In this document: positions 41,588-50,900 of the stretch, piece after piece | How positions within the stretch are numbered: position 1 is the first letter of the stretch | How the letters are laid out: every line of letters starts with the position of its first letter | Assembly (NCBI GenBank): GCA_029556545.1 | Contig: JAKQEQ010000112.1 | Coordinates: 1 to 53,005, forward strand | DNA: 53,005 bases | Source of the DNA: Candidatus Hydrogenedentota bacterium | Lineage (GTDB): Bacteria > Hydrogenedentota > Hydrogenedentia > Hydrogenedentales > JAGMZX01 | Direction: 5' to 3' | Made by a program: the position numbers and the translations under genes | Notes under the pieces: generated by a model | The model's input: the letters and a program-made list of their open reading frames with translations, nothing else | Told to the model about the DNA's origin: nothing | The model's database searches: none

Positions 41588-43717
41588 GTGAGCCTGAACT
41601 ATCGAAGAAAGCGACCGACCGGATCCGCCACCCTGTTTGTGACTTTCATGCTCGGCATGGCGATCGGGTTCACGCTTTGTTACGCCGTGCTGCAGTTGGG
41701 CCGGTCGGAAGGCGCGCCCGGACCGGACGTCCAGCCGCCCACCGTCGTGCTTATATCTAATGGCGACCGGCCCGCTCCCGAACCCGAGCCTGAACCCGCG
41801 CCGGAGTCCCAGACGGAACCCGCGCCGGAGCCCGAACCCGCCGCGCCGCCTGAGCAGGCGCTCCCGCCGGTGTGGCCCGCCCGGCACTTGTTCATCGGTA
41901 TCTCGGGCACGACGCTCGACGCGGACACGGCGGACCTGTTGCGGGTGTTTCGCCCGGGCGGCGTCGTGCTGCGGGCGGAGAACATCGAGAACGCGGATCA
42001 GACGCGGGCGCTCGTGGCGGCCATTCGTGACGCGGCATCCGGCACGGAAGACGCGCCGCCGCTGATCGCGGCCTTCCAGCGCGGGGGCGATGAGAATCCG
42101 CTCCTTCTCGAAGAAGCCCCGACGCCGCGCGATCTCGCCGCCGTCCAGGACGCGGCGGCCATTCGCGAGGCGGCACGGCGCATGGCCGAGGCATGCCGCG
42201 ACCGAGACATGGACCTTGTCTTCGCGCCGCCCCTGGACGCCTACGTCGAGGGGATTTCACCGCCGGAACTCGAAGCCCGCACGTTCGCCGCGGACGATGC
42301 AACGATCACGCGCGTCGCCGGCGAATGCCTCACGGGTTTCGAGGAAGCGGGCGTCGCGGCGTGCGCGGTGCATTACCCCGGGCTCGGGGGCGCGGTCCGC
42401 GACGAGACCGGGCTGCTGGTGGTGCGGGAGGAGGACCTCGAAGCGCTGGAGGCCATGATCCGGCCCTTTGACGAGGCGGTCCAACGCGGTGTGCCCGCGC
42501 TGCTCGTGAGCCACGTCGCCGTGCCCGCCATCGAGAGCGCGGTCGCGCCGATACCCGCCTCGTGCTCGCCGAAACTGGTGCGCATGTTGTTACGCGAGAA
42601 ACGGCATTTCGGCGGCGTCCTCATAGCCGACGATTTGTCGCGACCGGAGGCGCTCGGGGCCCGCGCCCACGAGGTCGCCCTGGTCGAGACCCTCGCGGCG
42701 GGTTGCGACGCCGCCATCCTCATCGACGCGACGCGCGACCGCCTGAGCGCGGCGTGCGAGGCCGTGGTCGCGGCGGTCGCGTTTGGCACGCTGACGGAAG
42801 AGGCATTGCGTGCAAGCAGCGACCGGCTGGACGCCCTGCGCGCGCGCGTGCCGCGAGTAGTCGCGCCGCCCGGTACGGAGGCCGTGCAACACCGGATCGC
42901 CCAGGGCGATACGCTGTCGAGCATTGCTACGCAATACGGTGTATCGATCGACGACCTGCGGCGATGGAACCAAATTGACGACCCGAGCCTGATCAAATTC
43001 GGGCAGGAGTTGACGGTGTATGTGAAACCGACGACCGGCGCCCCCGAGCCCGTCGTGGAACAGCCGCCGGAACCCGTCGAAGCGGAACAGGTGGAAGAGG
43101 GGAGACCTGCGGTCGAAGCCGGTGGCGCGGTCCCCGCTTCCGCGGGGATGAGACCGGCCGCAACGGAGGAACCGCCCACGGAAACTGCAGTGGAAACGCC
43201 CCCCGTGCCCGTTCCCGAAGAGACGCCGCCGGAACCCGTCGAAGTGGAACAGGTGGAAGAGGGGAGACCTGCGGTCGAAGCCGGTGGCGCGGTCCCCGCT
43301 TCCGCGGGGATGAGACCGGCCACAACAGAGGTCGCGAGTCCGGCCACCACGGAGACGCAGGCGCCGGACACCGTTCCGTCGCCGAACACGCAGCATCGCG
43401 TCTATCGCGTGGCGCCGGGCGACACGCTCGCCGGCATCGCCGAGCAGTACGGGGTCTCGACGGAAGAACTCGCGCGATGGAACACGCTCGAAGGTGAGAC
43501 CCCACTCCCCGGTACATTGATCGACGTGTATCTTCCCGTGGCGGAACCAAGCAACGGGACCACGTTCGAGGAGTATCGCGTCGCGCCCGGCGATACGCTG
43601 CACAACATCGCCACGCGCTTTGGCACAACCGTACCGCAACTGCTCAAGCATAACAAGCTGTCCAACCCGAACATCCTCATCGAGGGGCAGCGCATCAAGA
43701 TACCAAGGTCCCCCTGA
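41588..43717 (+). CDS. GH3 (NagZ)-like protein with three LysM domains and altered catalytic motifs
   Basis: 709 aa from a GTG at 41588, chosen for its GGAGG site 6 nt upstream. An N-terminal membrane anchor (ATLFVTFMLGMAIGFTLCYA) is followed by a Pro/Glu-rich stretch (PEPEPEPAPES). Residues of about 105-430 follow the GH3 barrel: HLFIGISGTTLDADTADLLR, FRPGGVVLRAENIENADQTR, GVLIADDLSRPEAL (nucleophile D position kept). The NagZ motif KH[FY]PGHG is VHYPGLG here, and the D-x-H loop reads RDETG. Three LysM domains follow: HRIAQGDTLSSIATQYGVS, YRVAPGDTLAGIAEQYGVS and YRVAPGDTLHNIATRFGTT. They should bind peptidoglycan. A duplicated 97-bp segment lies between LysM 1 and LysM 2. Enzyme activity is doubtful. 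Confidence 0.85.
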   Translation: MSLNYRRKRPTGSATLFVTFMLGMAIGFTLCYAVLQLGRSEGAPGPDVQPPTVVLISNGDRPAPEPEPEPAPESQTEPAPEPEPAAPPEQALPPVWPARHLFIGISGTTLDADTADLLRVFRPGGVVLRAENIENADQTRALVAAIRDAASGTEDAPPLIAAFQRGGDENPLLLEEAPTPRDLAAVQDAAAIREAARRMAEACRDRDMDLVFAPPLDAYVEGISPPELEARTFAADDATITRVAGECLTGFEEAGVAACAVHYPGLGGAVRDETGLLVVREEDLEALEAMIRPFDEAVQRGVPALLVSHVAVPAIESAVAPIPASCSPKLVRMLLREKRHFGGVLIADDLSRPEALGARAHEVALVETLAAGCDAAILIDATRDRLSAACEAVVAAVAFGTLTEEALRASSDRLDALRARVPRVVAPPGTEAVQHRIAQGDTLSSIATQYGVSIDDLRRWNQIDDPSLIKFGQELTVYVKPTTGAPEPVVEQPPEPVEAEQVEEGRPAVEAGGAVPASAGMRPAATEEPPTETAVETPPVPVPEETPPEPVEVEQVEEGRPAVEAGGAVPASAGMRPATTEVASPATTETQAPDTVPSPNTQHRVYRVAPGDTLAGIAEQYGVSTEELARWNTLEGETPLPGTLIDVYLPVAEPSNGTTFEEYRVAPGDTLHNIATRFGTTVPQLLKHNKLSNPNILIEGQRIKIPRSP
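43063..43321 (+). repeat. 97-bp direct repeat inside the GH3-LysM gene
   Basis: Copies at 43063-43159 and 43225-43321 differ at one base and are 162 bp apart, so the frame is kept. Each holds a tccccgc-ttc-cgcgggga-type palindrome that resembles an intergenic REP element. Confidence 0.9.
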
Positions 43718-43818
43718 CACGCCGACGTTATGGGTCCGTCCGCGGCCTGCCGGGCTTGACACCCCAACTGTATCGGCGGCACACTACGGCGACTCGGGTA
43801 TATAGGAGGGTGCCCAGT

Positions 43819-43860
43819 ATGATCCATCGAGGGACGCCGATTCGGGATGCCGCCGCATGA
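43819..43860 (+). CDS. Possible 13-codon leader ORF overlapping the hybrid kinase start
   Basis: ATG at 43819 with a near-perfect AGGAGGG site 8 nt upstream encodes MIHRGTPIRDAAA and ends in TGA. The stop shares its first two bases with the ATG of the kinase (ATGA at 43857-43860). The kinase start itself has no ribosome-binding site. Ribosomes would load here and reinitiate on the kinase. It could also be a chance ORF. Confidence 0.5.
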   Translation: MIHRGTPIRDAAA

Positions 43861-46268
43861 TCCGGCCCGTGGTACTGATTCTGCATGCCGTCGCCGCGGA
43901 ACGAGACCGTCTGGCCAACCTTGCCGAGCGGCATTGCCCCAAGGCCCGGCTGGTGGCGGCGCCTTCCGTCGCCAAAGCGATAAGCGCGCTGGCTAAAGCC
44001 TTCCCCAGCGTCGCGGTCGTTGGCGCGCCCGCGTACGACCAAGCGTTGAGACTCGCGCGATCGCTTCGCAAGCGGTTTCCGGACGATCCCTTCCCGATGC
44101 TGCTGCTTCTGCCCGAAAATACCTCGCCGGAGGCGCTGGATGCGCAAGCCTGGAGCCTCCTCGACGCCGCGCTGCCGGCTGGCGCTTCCGACGCCTTTGT
44201 GGCGGCCCGGCTTCAAGGGCTCTTGCAGCGGCGTAAACACATTGACGAATTGCGCGCCGCGAACAAGCGGCTTGCTTCCCTCGCCTCCGATAGAAGCGTC
44301 ACGCTGCGCGACTGCGAAGACCGCTATCGCATGCTCTTCAACACGGCCTCGGACCCTGTTGTCGTTTTCGAGATCTCGACGCAACCGCTGGCGCCCGGCC
44401 GCATCATCGAGGCGAACGAGGAAGTCTGCCGGGTCCTCGGCTATGACAACGAGAAGTTGACCGGCATGTCGATCATGGACATCCTGCACCCGGAACGGGC
44501 CGACGCGGCGACCGTCCGCATGGAAAGCCTGCTCAAGCACCATCAAGTGTTCTTCGAAACGGTGCTGGTCACCAAAGCGGGCCGTCCCCTCCCGATCGCG
44601 GTGACGGCACGCGCTTTTCTGTCGGATGACCGCTATCTCGTCCTGGCCGTCGGCCGCCTTCAGCGAATCGGTTCCGGCGCCGCGTCTACCTCCGAGGGCG
44701 ACAGCCGTTACGAGATCGTCGCGGATCGAACCGGCCAGATTCTCTACGATTACAATATCCCCGCGAACAGTATCCGCTGGATAGGCGCCGTTACACGCGT
44801 CACGGGATACGCCCGCGAGGAAATCGACGGCGCCGATTTTCAGCGACTCCTCGAGATGATCCATCCCGACGACCGAGATCGCGTCCGCGGCGCCATACAA
44901 CGCGGCGTGGCCGAAATCGGCGTCTATCACTCCGAGTATCGATTCCTTCACAAATCAGGCACATATCGGTATTTCGAGGACGAAGGGCTGGCCTTGCCCG
45001 GCGAAGACGGGCGCGCCTACCGCGTGCTGGGCGCGGTACGCGACGTCACCGCGCGCGCGCTGGCCGAAAGGGAGCGGCGACGCTTCGAACTCGAGGCCCA
45101 GCATTCCCAGCGCCTCGAGAGTCTCGGCGTGCTCGCCGGCGGCATCGCCCATGATTTCAACAACGTGCTCGCGGCGATTATCGGCCTCACCGACATGGCG
45201 CTACAGGACATTCCGGCTGATTCGCCCACCCACGCCGACCTCAGCGAAGCCCTCCAGGCCGCGCATCGCGCCAAGGAACTCGTCAAACAGATTCTCGCCT
45301 TCAGCCGCCAGACCGGCGAGGATCGCGGTCCGCTCTATCTCCACGTCGTGGTCCGCGAGGCCATGAAGCTGGCCCGCGCGACGCTCCCCGCCACCATCGA
45401 GATTATCGACGACGTCGATGTGCATTCCGGCGTCGTCGAGGCGAACGCCGGCCAGATCCATCAAGTCCTCATGAACTTCATTACCAACAGCGCTCAGGCC
45501 ATAGGCGACCGGGGCGGGCGCATCTCCGTGACGCTGCGGGACGTCGATGTGGATGAACACCTCGCGGCCACCCACCCGAAACTGCGTCCCGGCCCCTATG
45601 TCCGCCTCAGCGTTACCGATAACGGCCACGGCATGGAGCAGCGCATCCTCAAGCGTGTCTTCGACCCATTCTTCACGACCAAGGGCCCCGGAGAAGGCAC
45701 CGGCATGGGCCTGTCCGTGGTGCATGGCATCATTACCAGTCACAACGGCGCGGTCATGGCCGAGAGCGCGTCCGGGCAGGGCGCCACCTTCCATACCTAC
45801 CTGCCCCGCGTGGTCAGTCCGGTACTCGAGGACCAATTGGTCCGACATGCCCAGCCACGTGCACAAGGGCGCATCCTCTTTGTCGACGACGAGGAGGCGG
45901 TGCGCCGTTTTGGAAAGGCCGCGCTCGAAAAGCTGGGATACGACGTCGCCGCCGTCGATTCCGCCGACAGCGCGCTCCAGGCATTCGAGTCCGATGAAGC
46001 GGGCTTCGACCTGATCATCACGGACCAGGTTATGCCCAGGATGACCGGCGCGGATCTGGTCGAGGAACTGCGCCGCCGAGGAAGCAAAGTCCCCGTCATT
46101 CTCTTTACGGGCTTCGGCGAACACCTGACCGAAGCGAAGGCGGCCCGGGCTGGAATTCAGGAGATCGTGACGAAACCGGTGGTGGCGCACGAACTTGACG
46201 CCGTTATCCGGCGCATATTGGCCACGGAACCAAGCGACGACCGGCCGGGGGCCCGGCGGTCCAACTAG
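43857..46268 (+). CDS. Hybrid sensor histidine kinase (pseudo-receiver, two PAS domains, HK, receiver)
   Basis: 803 aa. Residues 1-125 look like a receiver fold without the phosphoacceptor (VAVVGAP in place of D-x-P). Two PAS domains follow (YRMLFNTASDPVVVFEIST, ANEEVCRVLGYDNEKLTGMS; and YEIVADRTGQILYDYNIPAN, SIRWIGAVTRVTGYAREEID, with a PAC segment YRVLGAVRDVTARALAERE). The kinase core has H432 in LAGGIAHDFNNVLAAIIGLT, NFITNSAQAIGD, DNGHGM and GTGMGLSVVHG. The C-terminal receiver has FVDDEEAVRRFGK, D723 in ITDQVMPRMTG and TKPV. No membrane segment is visible, so it senses a cytoplasmic signal. No cognate regulator lies nearby. Spacing to the ComEA-like gene suggests cotranscription. Confidence 0.93.
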   Translation: MIRPVVLILHAVAAERDRLANLAERHCPKARLVAAPSVAKAISALAKAFPSVAVVGAPAYDQALRLARSLRKRFPDDPFPMLLLLPENTSPEALDAQAWSLLDAALPAGASDAFVAARLQGLLQRRKHIDELRAANKRLASLASDRSVTLRDCEDRYRMLFNTASDPVVVFEISTQPLAPGRIIEANEEVCRVLGYDNEKLTGMSIMDILHPERADAATVRMESLLKHHQVFFETVLVTKAGRPLPIAVTARAFLSDDRYLVLAVGRLQRIGSGAASTSEGDSRYEIVADRTGQILYDYNIPANSIRWIGAVTRVTGYAREEIDGADFQRLLEMIHPDDRDRVRGAIQRGVAEIGVYHSEYRFLHKSGTYRYFEDEGLALPGEDGRAYRVLGAVRDVTARALAERERRRFELEAQHSQRLESLGVLAGGIAHDFNNVLAAIIGLTDMALQDIPADSPTHADLSEALQAAHRAKELVKQILAFSRQTGEDRGPLYLHVVVREAMKLARATLPATIEIIDDVDVHSGVVEANAGQIHQVLMNFITNSAQAIGDRGGRISVTLRDVDVDEHLAATHPKLRPGPYVRLSVTDNGHGMEQRILKRVFDPFFTTKGPGEGTGMGLSVVHGIITSHNGAVMAESASGQGATFHTYLPRVVSPVLEDQLVRHAQPRAQGRILFVDDEEAVRRFGKAALEKLGYDVAAVDSADSALQAFESDEAGFDLIITDQVMPRMTGADLVEELRRRGSKVPVILFTGFGEHLTEAKAARAGIQEIVTKPVVAHELDAVIRRILATEPSDDRPGARRSN

Positions 46269-46282
46269 GGGATAGGGAACCC

Positions 46283-47086
46283 ATGGTCAGCCGACTGCTC
46301 ACCTGGAAAGAACAGGCCATACTGGTCGCGTTTGCCGCCGCCGTGCTGGTGGGTTCAGCGGTGTTGTATTTCCGCAGCCGTTCCGAGCCGGGTCCGCCGG
46401 TCCCCGCCGCGGTCGTGCCCGCGCAAACGCCGGCGATGATCGTTGATGTGCCCCAGGCAACGGTACTGCCGGAACCGGCGCCAAAGAACGAAATACTGTT
46501 GCTGCCGCCTCCGCCCCAAGACGTCCAGCAATCCATTGTGGCCGAGATCAAAGGCGCGGTGAAGCACCCCGGCGTATATGACTTGGCGGAGACCGCCCGT
46601 GTCGAGGACTTGATTCAGGCCGCCGGCGGGCCGGACGCGGACGCGGATTTGAGCGACATCAACCGAGCGGCCAGGCTCCTGGACGGCGCACCGCTGACTA
46701 TCCCCCGAAAGGGTCGCATTGCCCTCATCGACGGCGTCGCGACCAATCGCGCCGATCCGAGCGCAAGTGAGTTGAACCCGCCGGAGTACACCGTCTCCGG
46801 CTGGCGGCGCGGTCCAGCGCAGTCCTCGAACACTCAGACGCCCGCGGTGGCCAATCCGTCCGGTGCGGCAGGGTCCGATTCAGCGATCATCGATCTAAAC
46901 ACCGCCACGCAGGCGCAGTTGGAGTCCTTGCCGAGCATCGGGCCGGTCACTGCCCGCAAGATCATCGACCACCGGTCCCATACTCCGTTCGCGACGGTGG
47001 ACGATCTCATGGCCGTCCACGGCATAGGCCCCAAGACCGTCGAGACGGTCCGCCCCTTCGTTACGGTAAGCGCGCCCCTACAGTAA
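46283..47086 (+). CDS. ComEA-like protein (SLBB-like domain plus helix-hairpin-helix)
   Basis: 267 aa, AGGG upstream of the ATG. One N-terminal membrane anchor (AILVAFAAAVLVGSAVLYF), a Pro-rich stalk, then a SLBB-like domain (IKGAVKHPGVYDLAETARVE, DLIQAAGGPDADADLSDINR, LLDGAPLTIPRKG), a second linker and a C-terminal helix-hairpin-helix pair (IDLNTATQAQLESLPSIGPV, TARKIIDHRSHTPFATVDDL, MAVHGIGPKTVETVRPFV). This is the ComEA layout. ComEA binds double-stranded DNA at the outer face of the membrane during uptake, but no other competence genes are in the window. It begins 14 nt after the hybrid kinase gene. Confidence 0.9.
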   Translation: MVSRLLTWKEQAILVAFAAAVLVGSAVLYFRSRSEPGPPVPAAVVPAQTPAMIVDVPQATVLPEPAPKNEILLLPPPPQDVQQSIVAEIKGAVKHPGVYDLAETARVEDLIQAAGGPDADADLSDINRAARLLDGAPLTIPRKGRIALIDGVATNRADPSASELNPPEYTVSGWRRGPAQSSNTQTPAVANPSGAAGSDSAIIDLNTATQAQLESLPSIGPVTARKIIDHRSHTPFATVDDLMAVHGIGPKTVETVRPFVTVSAPLQ

Positions 47087-47112
47087 ACCTCCCTCGTGCC
47101 CGCTCCGACCCT

Positions 47113-47691
47113 CTATCGTGCGAGACGAAGCAGGTTGCCGCGCATCGGACGCGATTCACGGTCAATGGCCCGGTCGCCGAGGTACGTGCGCCGCGCCCGG
47201 TCCACTCGTGATTCCCGGTACCAACTCTGCCGGGACCGGTGTTGGCGTTCCGCCTCGCCGCCGGACGGCGCTTCCGTCGTGGTGCCAGCGGTCGTCGCGT
47301 CAGGGGAGCCGGACTCCTTGTCCCTGCGAAGGGCAAACTCCGCCTCAAGCGCCGCATTCCAGTGGCCCGGGTCGCGGTAGGCCCGTTTTTCCGGCAAACG
47401 CGCGCCGATGGCCCCACGATAGCAACTCTCGCCGAGGGCGACGCTCCCGCGCCGCACGCCGCGCACGTTCTCGCGCACCGTCGGGTACACCCCTTTCAAC
47501 TCGCCGCCGCGAATATACGAGGAGGAGTGCCATACGAGGCTCTTGGTCCCGTGCCACAGCCACTTGATCGGACGCAGCGCGGGCTCCTCCGGGTTGCCAA
47601 ACTGGCCTCGGTACGCCGGTTCAACCCCATAGGCAAAGACGCCGCACAGCATGACCGCGCACACTGCCATCAACGAAGCACGAATCATCAT
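47113..47691 (-). CDS. Unknown exported protein, Arg-rich C-terminus
   Basis: 192 aa from the tandem ATGATG at 47691 (GGAGG about 9 nt upstream). Signal peptide: MMIRASLMAVCAVMLCGVFA. The mature part starts YGVEPAYRGQFGNPEEPALR and has a conserved-looking core: PIKWLWHGTKSLVWHSSSYI, RGGELKGVYPTVRENVRGVR and GSVALGESCYRGAIGARLPE. The alternation of aromatic, Gly and basic residues recalls the small exosortase-associated TIGR04073 family, but the match is too weak to name. The C-terminal 60 residues are Arg/Glu/Ser-rich and low complexity. Convergent with the ComEA-like gene. Confidence 0.7.
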   Translation of the reverse strand: MMIRASLMAVCAVMLCGVFAYGVEPAYRGQFGNPEEPALRPIKWLWHGTKSLVWHSSSYIRGGELKGVYPTVRENVRGVRRGSVALGESCYRGAIGARLPEKRAYRDPGHWNAALEAEFALRRDKESGSPDATTAGTTTEAPSGGEAERQHRSRQSWYRESRVDRARRTYLGDRAIDRESRPMRGNLLRLAR

Positions 47692-47748
47692 CGGACACGT
47701 CCTCCCATTTACGGCCACGGTGATTTACACTCATGGACTGTCTTCCCC

Positions 47749-47777
47749 ATTGTAGCGCAACCCCGGTCCGCAACCAA
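47749..47777 (-). promoter_or_regulatory. Promoter of the exported-protein gene at 47113-47691
   Basis: On the minus strand TTGGTT (47777-47772), 17 bp, TACAAT (47754-47749), about 58 nt before the start codon at 47691. Confidence 0.5.
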
Positions 47778-47967
47778 ATTCGCAAGTAACCGAACACCGC
47801 GGGAGAACCGTTTGAGAGGCGTCGCCCATGCGCCCTGCGGCCCTCATGGGTCCTGTAAGCCGTATGACTCTTGCGCGCGAGGATAAGCAGGGCTCGGTAT
47901 GCTAGAGTATGGCGCAGATCTGGAAGAGGCTCGCGCATCCAGTCGGAACATGCCAGGAGGAACTCGT

Positions 47968-50900
47968 ATGAAACCGTCCCACCATGTAATCATGGGCATC
48001 CTGTTCACGGGAGCGTTTATCGCTTCCGCCGCGCCCGTTGCCGCGCAGACGGCGACAAAACTCCTGTGGGAAATCGGCTTCGCGAACGAGTCATCCGCCG
48101 AATTCGCGCTTGCGCCGAACCGCTTCGGCGACTTCAGGGAAGACGGCTTATACGTCGTCGGGTGGTCGGACCCCGCGAAGGATTGGCCCTATGTCCACCC
48201 CGGCCCGATTGATCCTTGGGCCGGTGCGAGGAAGCACACGTTCCATATCGTCTTCGTGCTGGCGGAAGCGCCGACGGAGGGCAAGTCCATTCTCGATGTT
48301 CGGCTCGTCGACACCCATTCGGTGCGCGCTCCCGCCATTTCGTTCAACATAAATGGGACCTTGTTCCGCCGCCCGACGCCCAAGGGCGCGGGGGACGCCT
48401 CCATCCACGGCGATCCGACCGTATCGCAGCCGCACAAGATGGAGATACCCTTCTCGTCGAACCTGCTCAAGGTCGGCGAGAACGAGATCGCGATCACGGT
48501 CGAACTCGGCAGTTGGATGCTTTACGATTATATCGCCCTCAAAACCATGGAGAACGCCATGCTGGGAGACGTAAAGACCCTGCGGCCCCGCGTGGGCGCG
48601 GTCGAGTGCCCGCCGCTGTTGCGCGAGGAAAACGGCGCGCTGATGCAAGTCGTGCGCGCGCCGGTACGCCACTTGGGCGAGCCGCGCGAGATTACGCTGC
48701 GGATTGAGGATGGCCCGGCGGTCACGCGGACCCTCGTTAATGGGACCCAGACGGTGGAACTGCTCGTTCCGGCGGTAAGCCAACCCACCGCCAGACTGGT
48801 GACCGTCACGAGCGGCGAAGAACCCCTTTCCCGTACCGAAATTGAACTCACGCCGACCAGACGGTGGACGCTCTACCTCTTGCACCACACCCATCTCGAT
48901 ATCGGCTACACGCACCACCAGAGCGAGGTCGAGGAACGCCAGTGGTCATTTCTTGATCAGGCGGTCGAGTTGGGCAACGCCACGCGCGACTACCCGCCCG
49001 AGGCGCGGTTCACGTGGCTGCCCGAGGGCTTGTGGGCTGTGGACAGCTACCTGCGCCGCGCCGCGCCCGAGCAGCGCGACGCCTTCATCGACGCCGTGCG
49101 CGCCGGAACTATCGGTCTCGACGCCCTGTACGGCAACGAACTTACCGCCCTATGCCGACCCGAGGAACTCCTCGAACTGACCGGGTTCGCGCGACGCCTC
49201 GCCGCCCAGTACGACCTGACCATCGACTCGGCCATGATCTCGGACGTGCCCGGCTACACGTGGGGAATAGTACCAGCGCTTGCCCTCAGCGGCGTGCGCT
49301 TCTTCTCGATTGGCCCGAACCGCGGCCACCGCATCGGCTACACGCTCTCCGAATGGGGTGACCAGCCGTTCTACTGGATCTCGCCCTCGGGCAAGCAGCG
49401 TGTGTTGTGCTGGATTCATGCCGAGGGCTATTCATGGTTCCATCGCGGCCCGTTCTACCACCACGGCGACGCGGGCGTCGAGGCCCCGGCCCTGCTCGAA
49501 TACCTGGCCCGTCTCCAGGAGTCCAAGTACCCCTACGACATCGCCATTGCGCGATACAATATCGGCGGCGACAACGGCCCGCCCGACCCGAATCTTCCCG
49601 ACTTCGTCCGGGCGTGGAACGAACAGTACGCGTCGCCGAAGATCGTAATTGCGACGGTCAGCGAAGCGTTCGGCGCGTTCGAGGACCGTTACGGCAAAAT
49701 GCTGCCCCAGAAACGCGGCGATTTCACCCCGTATTGGGAGGATGGCGCCGCGTCCTCGGCCCTCGAAACGGCGGTCAATCGCGCCGCCGCCGATCGCCTC
49801 GTGCAAGCGCAGACGTTGTGGGCCCTGCTCGGCTCCGGCCCCTATCCCGCGGCGGATTTCAACGAAGCCTGGCGGCAGGCCATCCTCTATGACGAGCACA
49901 CCTGGGGCGCCCACAACAGCATCAGCGAACCGGAGAGCGAATTCGCGCTGTCCCAGTGGCGGACGAAGCAGGCCTTCGCGCTCGACGCCGACCGGCAATC
50001 GCGCGACCTCCTCGACCGCGCGCTGGCCGTTCTCGAACCCGACGCCGATGACGTGCGCCGGATCGCCGTCCTTAATACGACTTCCTGGCCCCGCACGGAC
50101 CTCGTGCTGCTGCCTGTCACGTGGAAACGGGCCGGGGACCGCGTTCTCACCGACGCGGGCGCCGTCGTGCCGTCGCAACGACTCTCGACGGGCGATTTGG
50201 CGTTCATCGCACGCGACGTGCCCCCCTTCGCGAGCGCCGTCTACGTGATCGAGGCCGGCGACCCCGCGCCCGAGGGCGACGCGCGCGCGGAAGGCGCGCG
50301 TCTGATCACCGGCGGCCTCGTAATCGAAGTGGATCCGGAATCGGGTGCCATTTTCCACCTGAGCAAAGGGGAAGGCGCGCCGAACCTCGTGGATACGAAT
50401 ACGGGGCTGGGACTCAACGACTACCTCTACGTCGCCGGGCGCGACCCCGCGTCGCCGCAACGCGCCGCTAACGCGACCGTGACCGTGAAAGAGCCCGGGC
50501 CGCTGGTGGCGTCGCTGGTTATCACGTCCGACGCGCCCGGCTGCCGCGCGCTCACCCGCAAAATCCGCGTTGTCGCCGGATTCGATCGCGTGGACCTGGT
50601 GGACACGCTGGATAAGGAGAAGGTCTACGAGAAGGAAGCCGTCCATATCGCGTTTCCCTTCAACATCGAAGGCGGCACCACCCGCATCGATACGCCCTTC
50701 GCCGTCGTTCGGCCCGACTCCGACCAGCTGGTCGGTTCCTGCAAGAACTACTTCACCGTCCAGCGCTGGGTGGACGTCTCAGGAAGCAAGCACGGCGTCA
50801 CCCTGGCCACGCCGGACTCGCCCCTCATCGAAATCGGCGCGATTACCTGCGACCCCGTCGTGGTCGGTTGGCTCAAGCAGACCGTCCGCCCGCGCACGCA

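Noticed and set aside
43756-43804. Promoter for the hybrid kinase from a perfect TTGACA (43756-43761)
   Set aside because: There is no acceptable -10 at 16-18 bp. TATATA at 43799 is 37 bp away and overlaps the ribosome-binding site.
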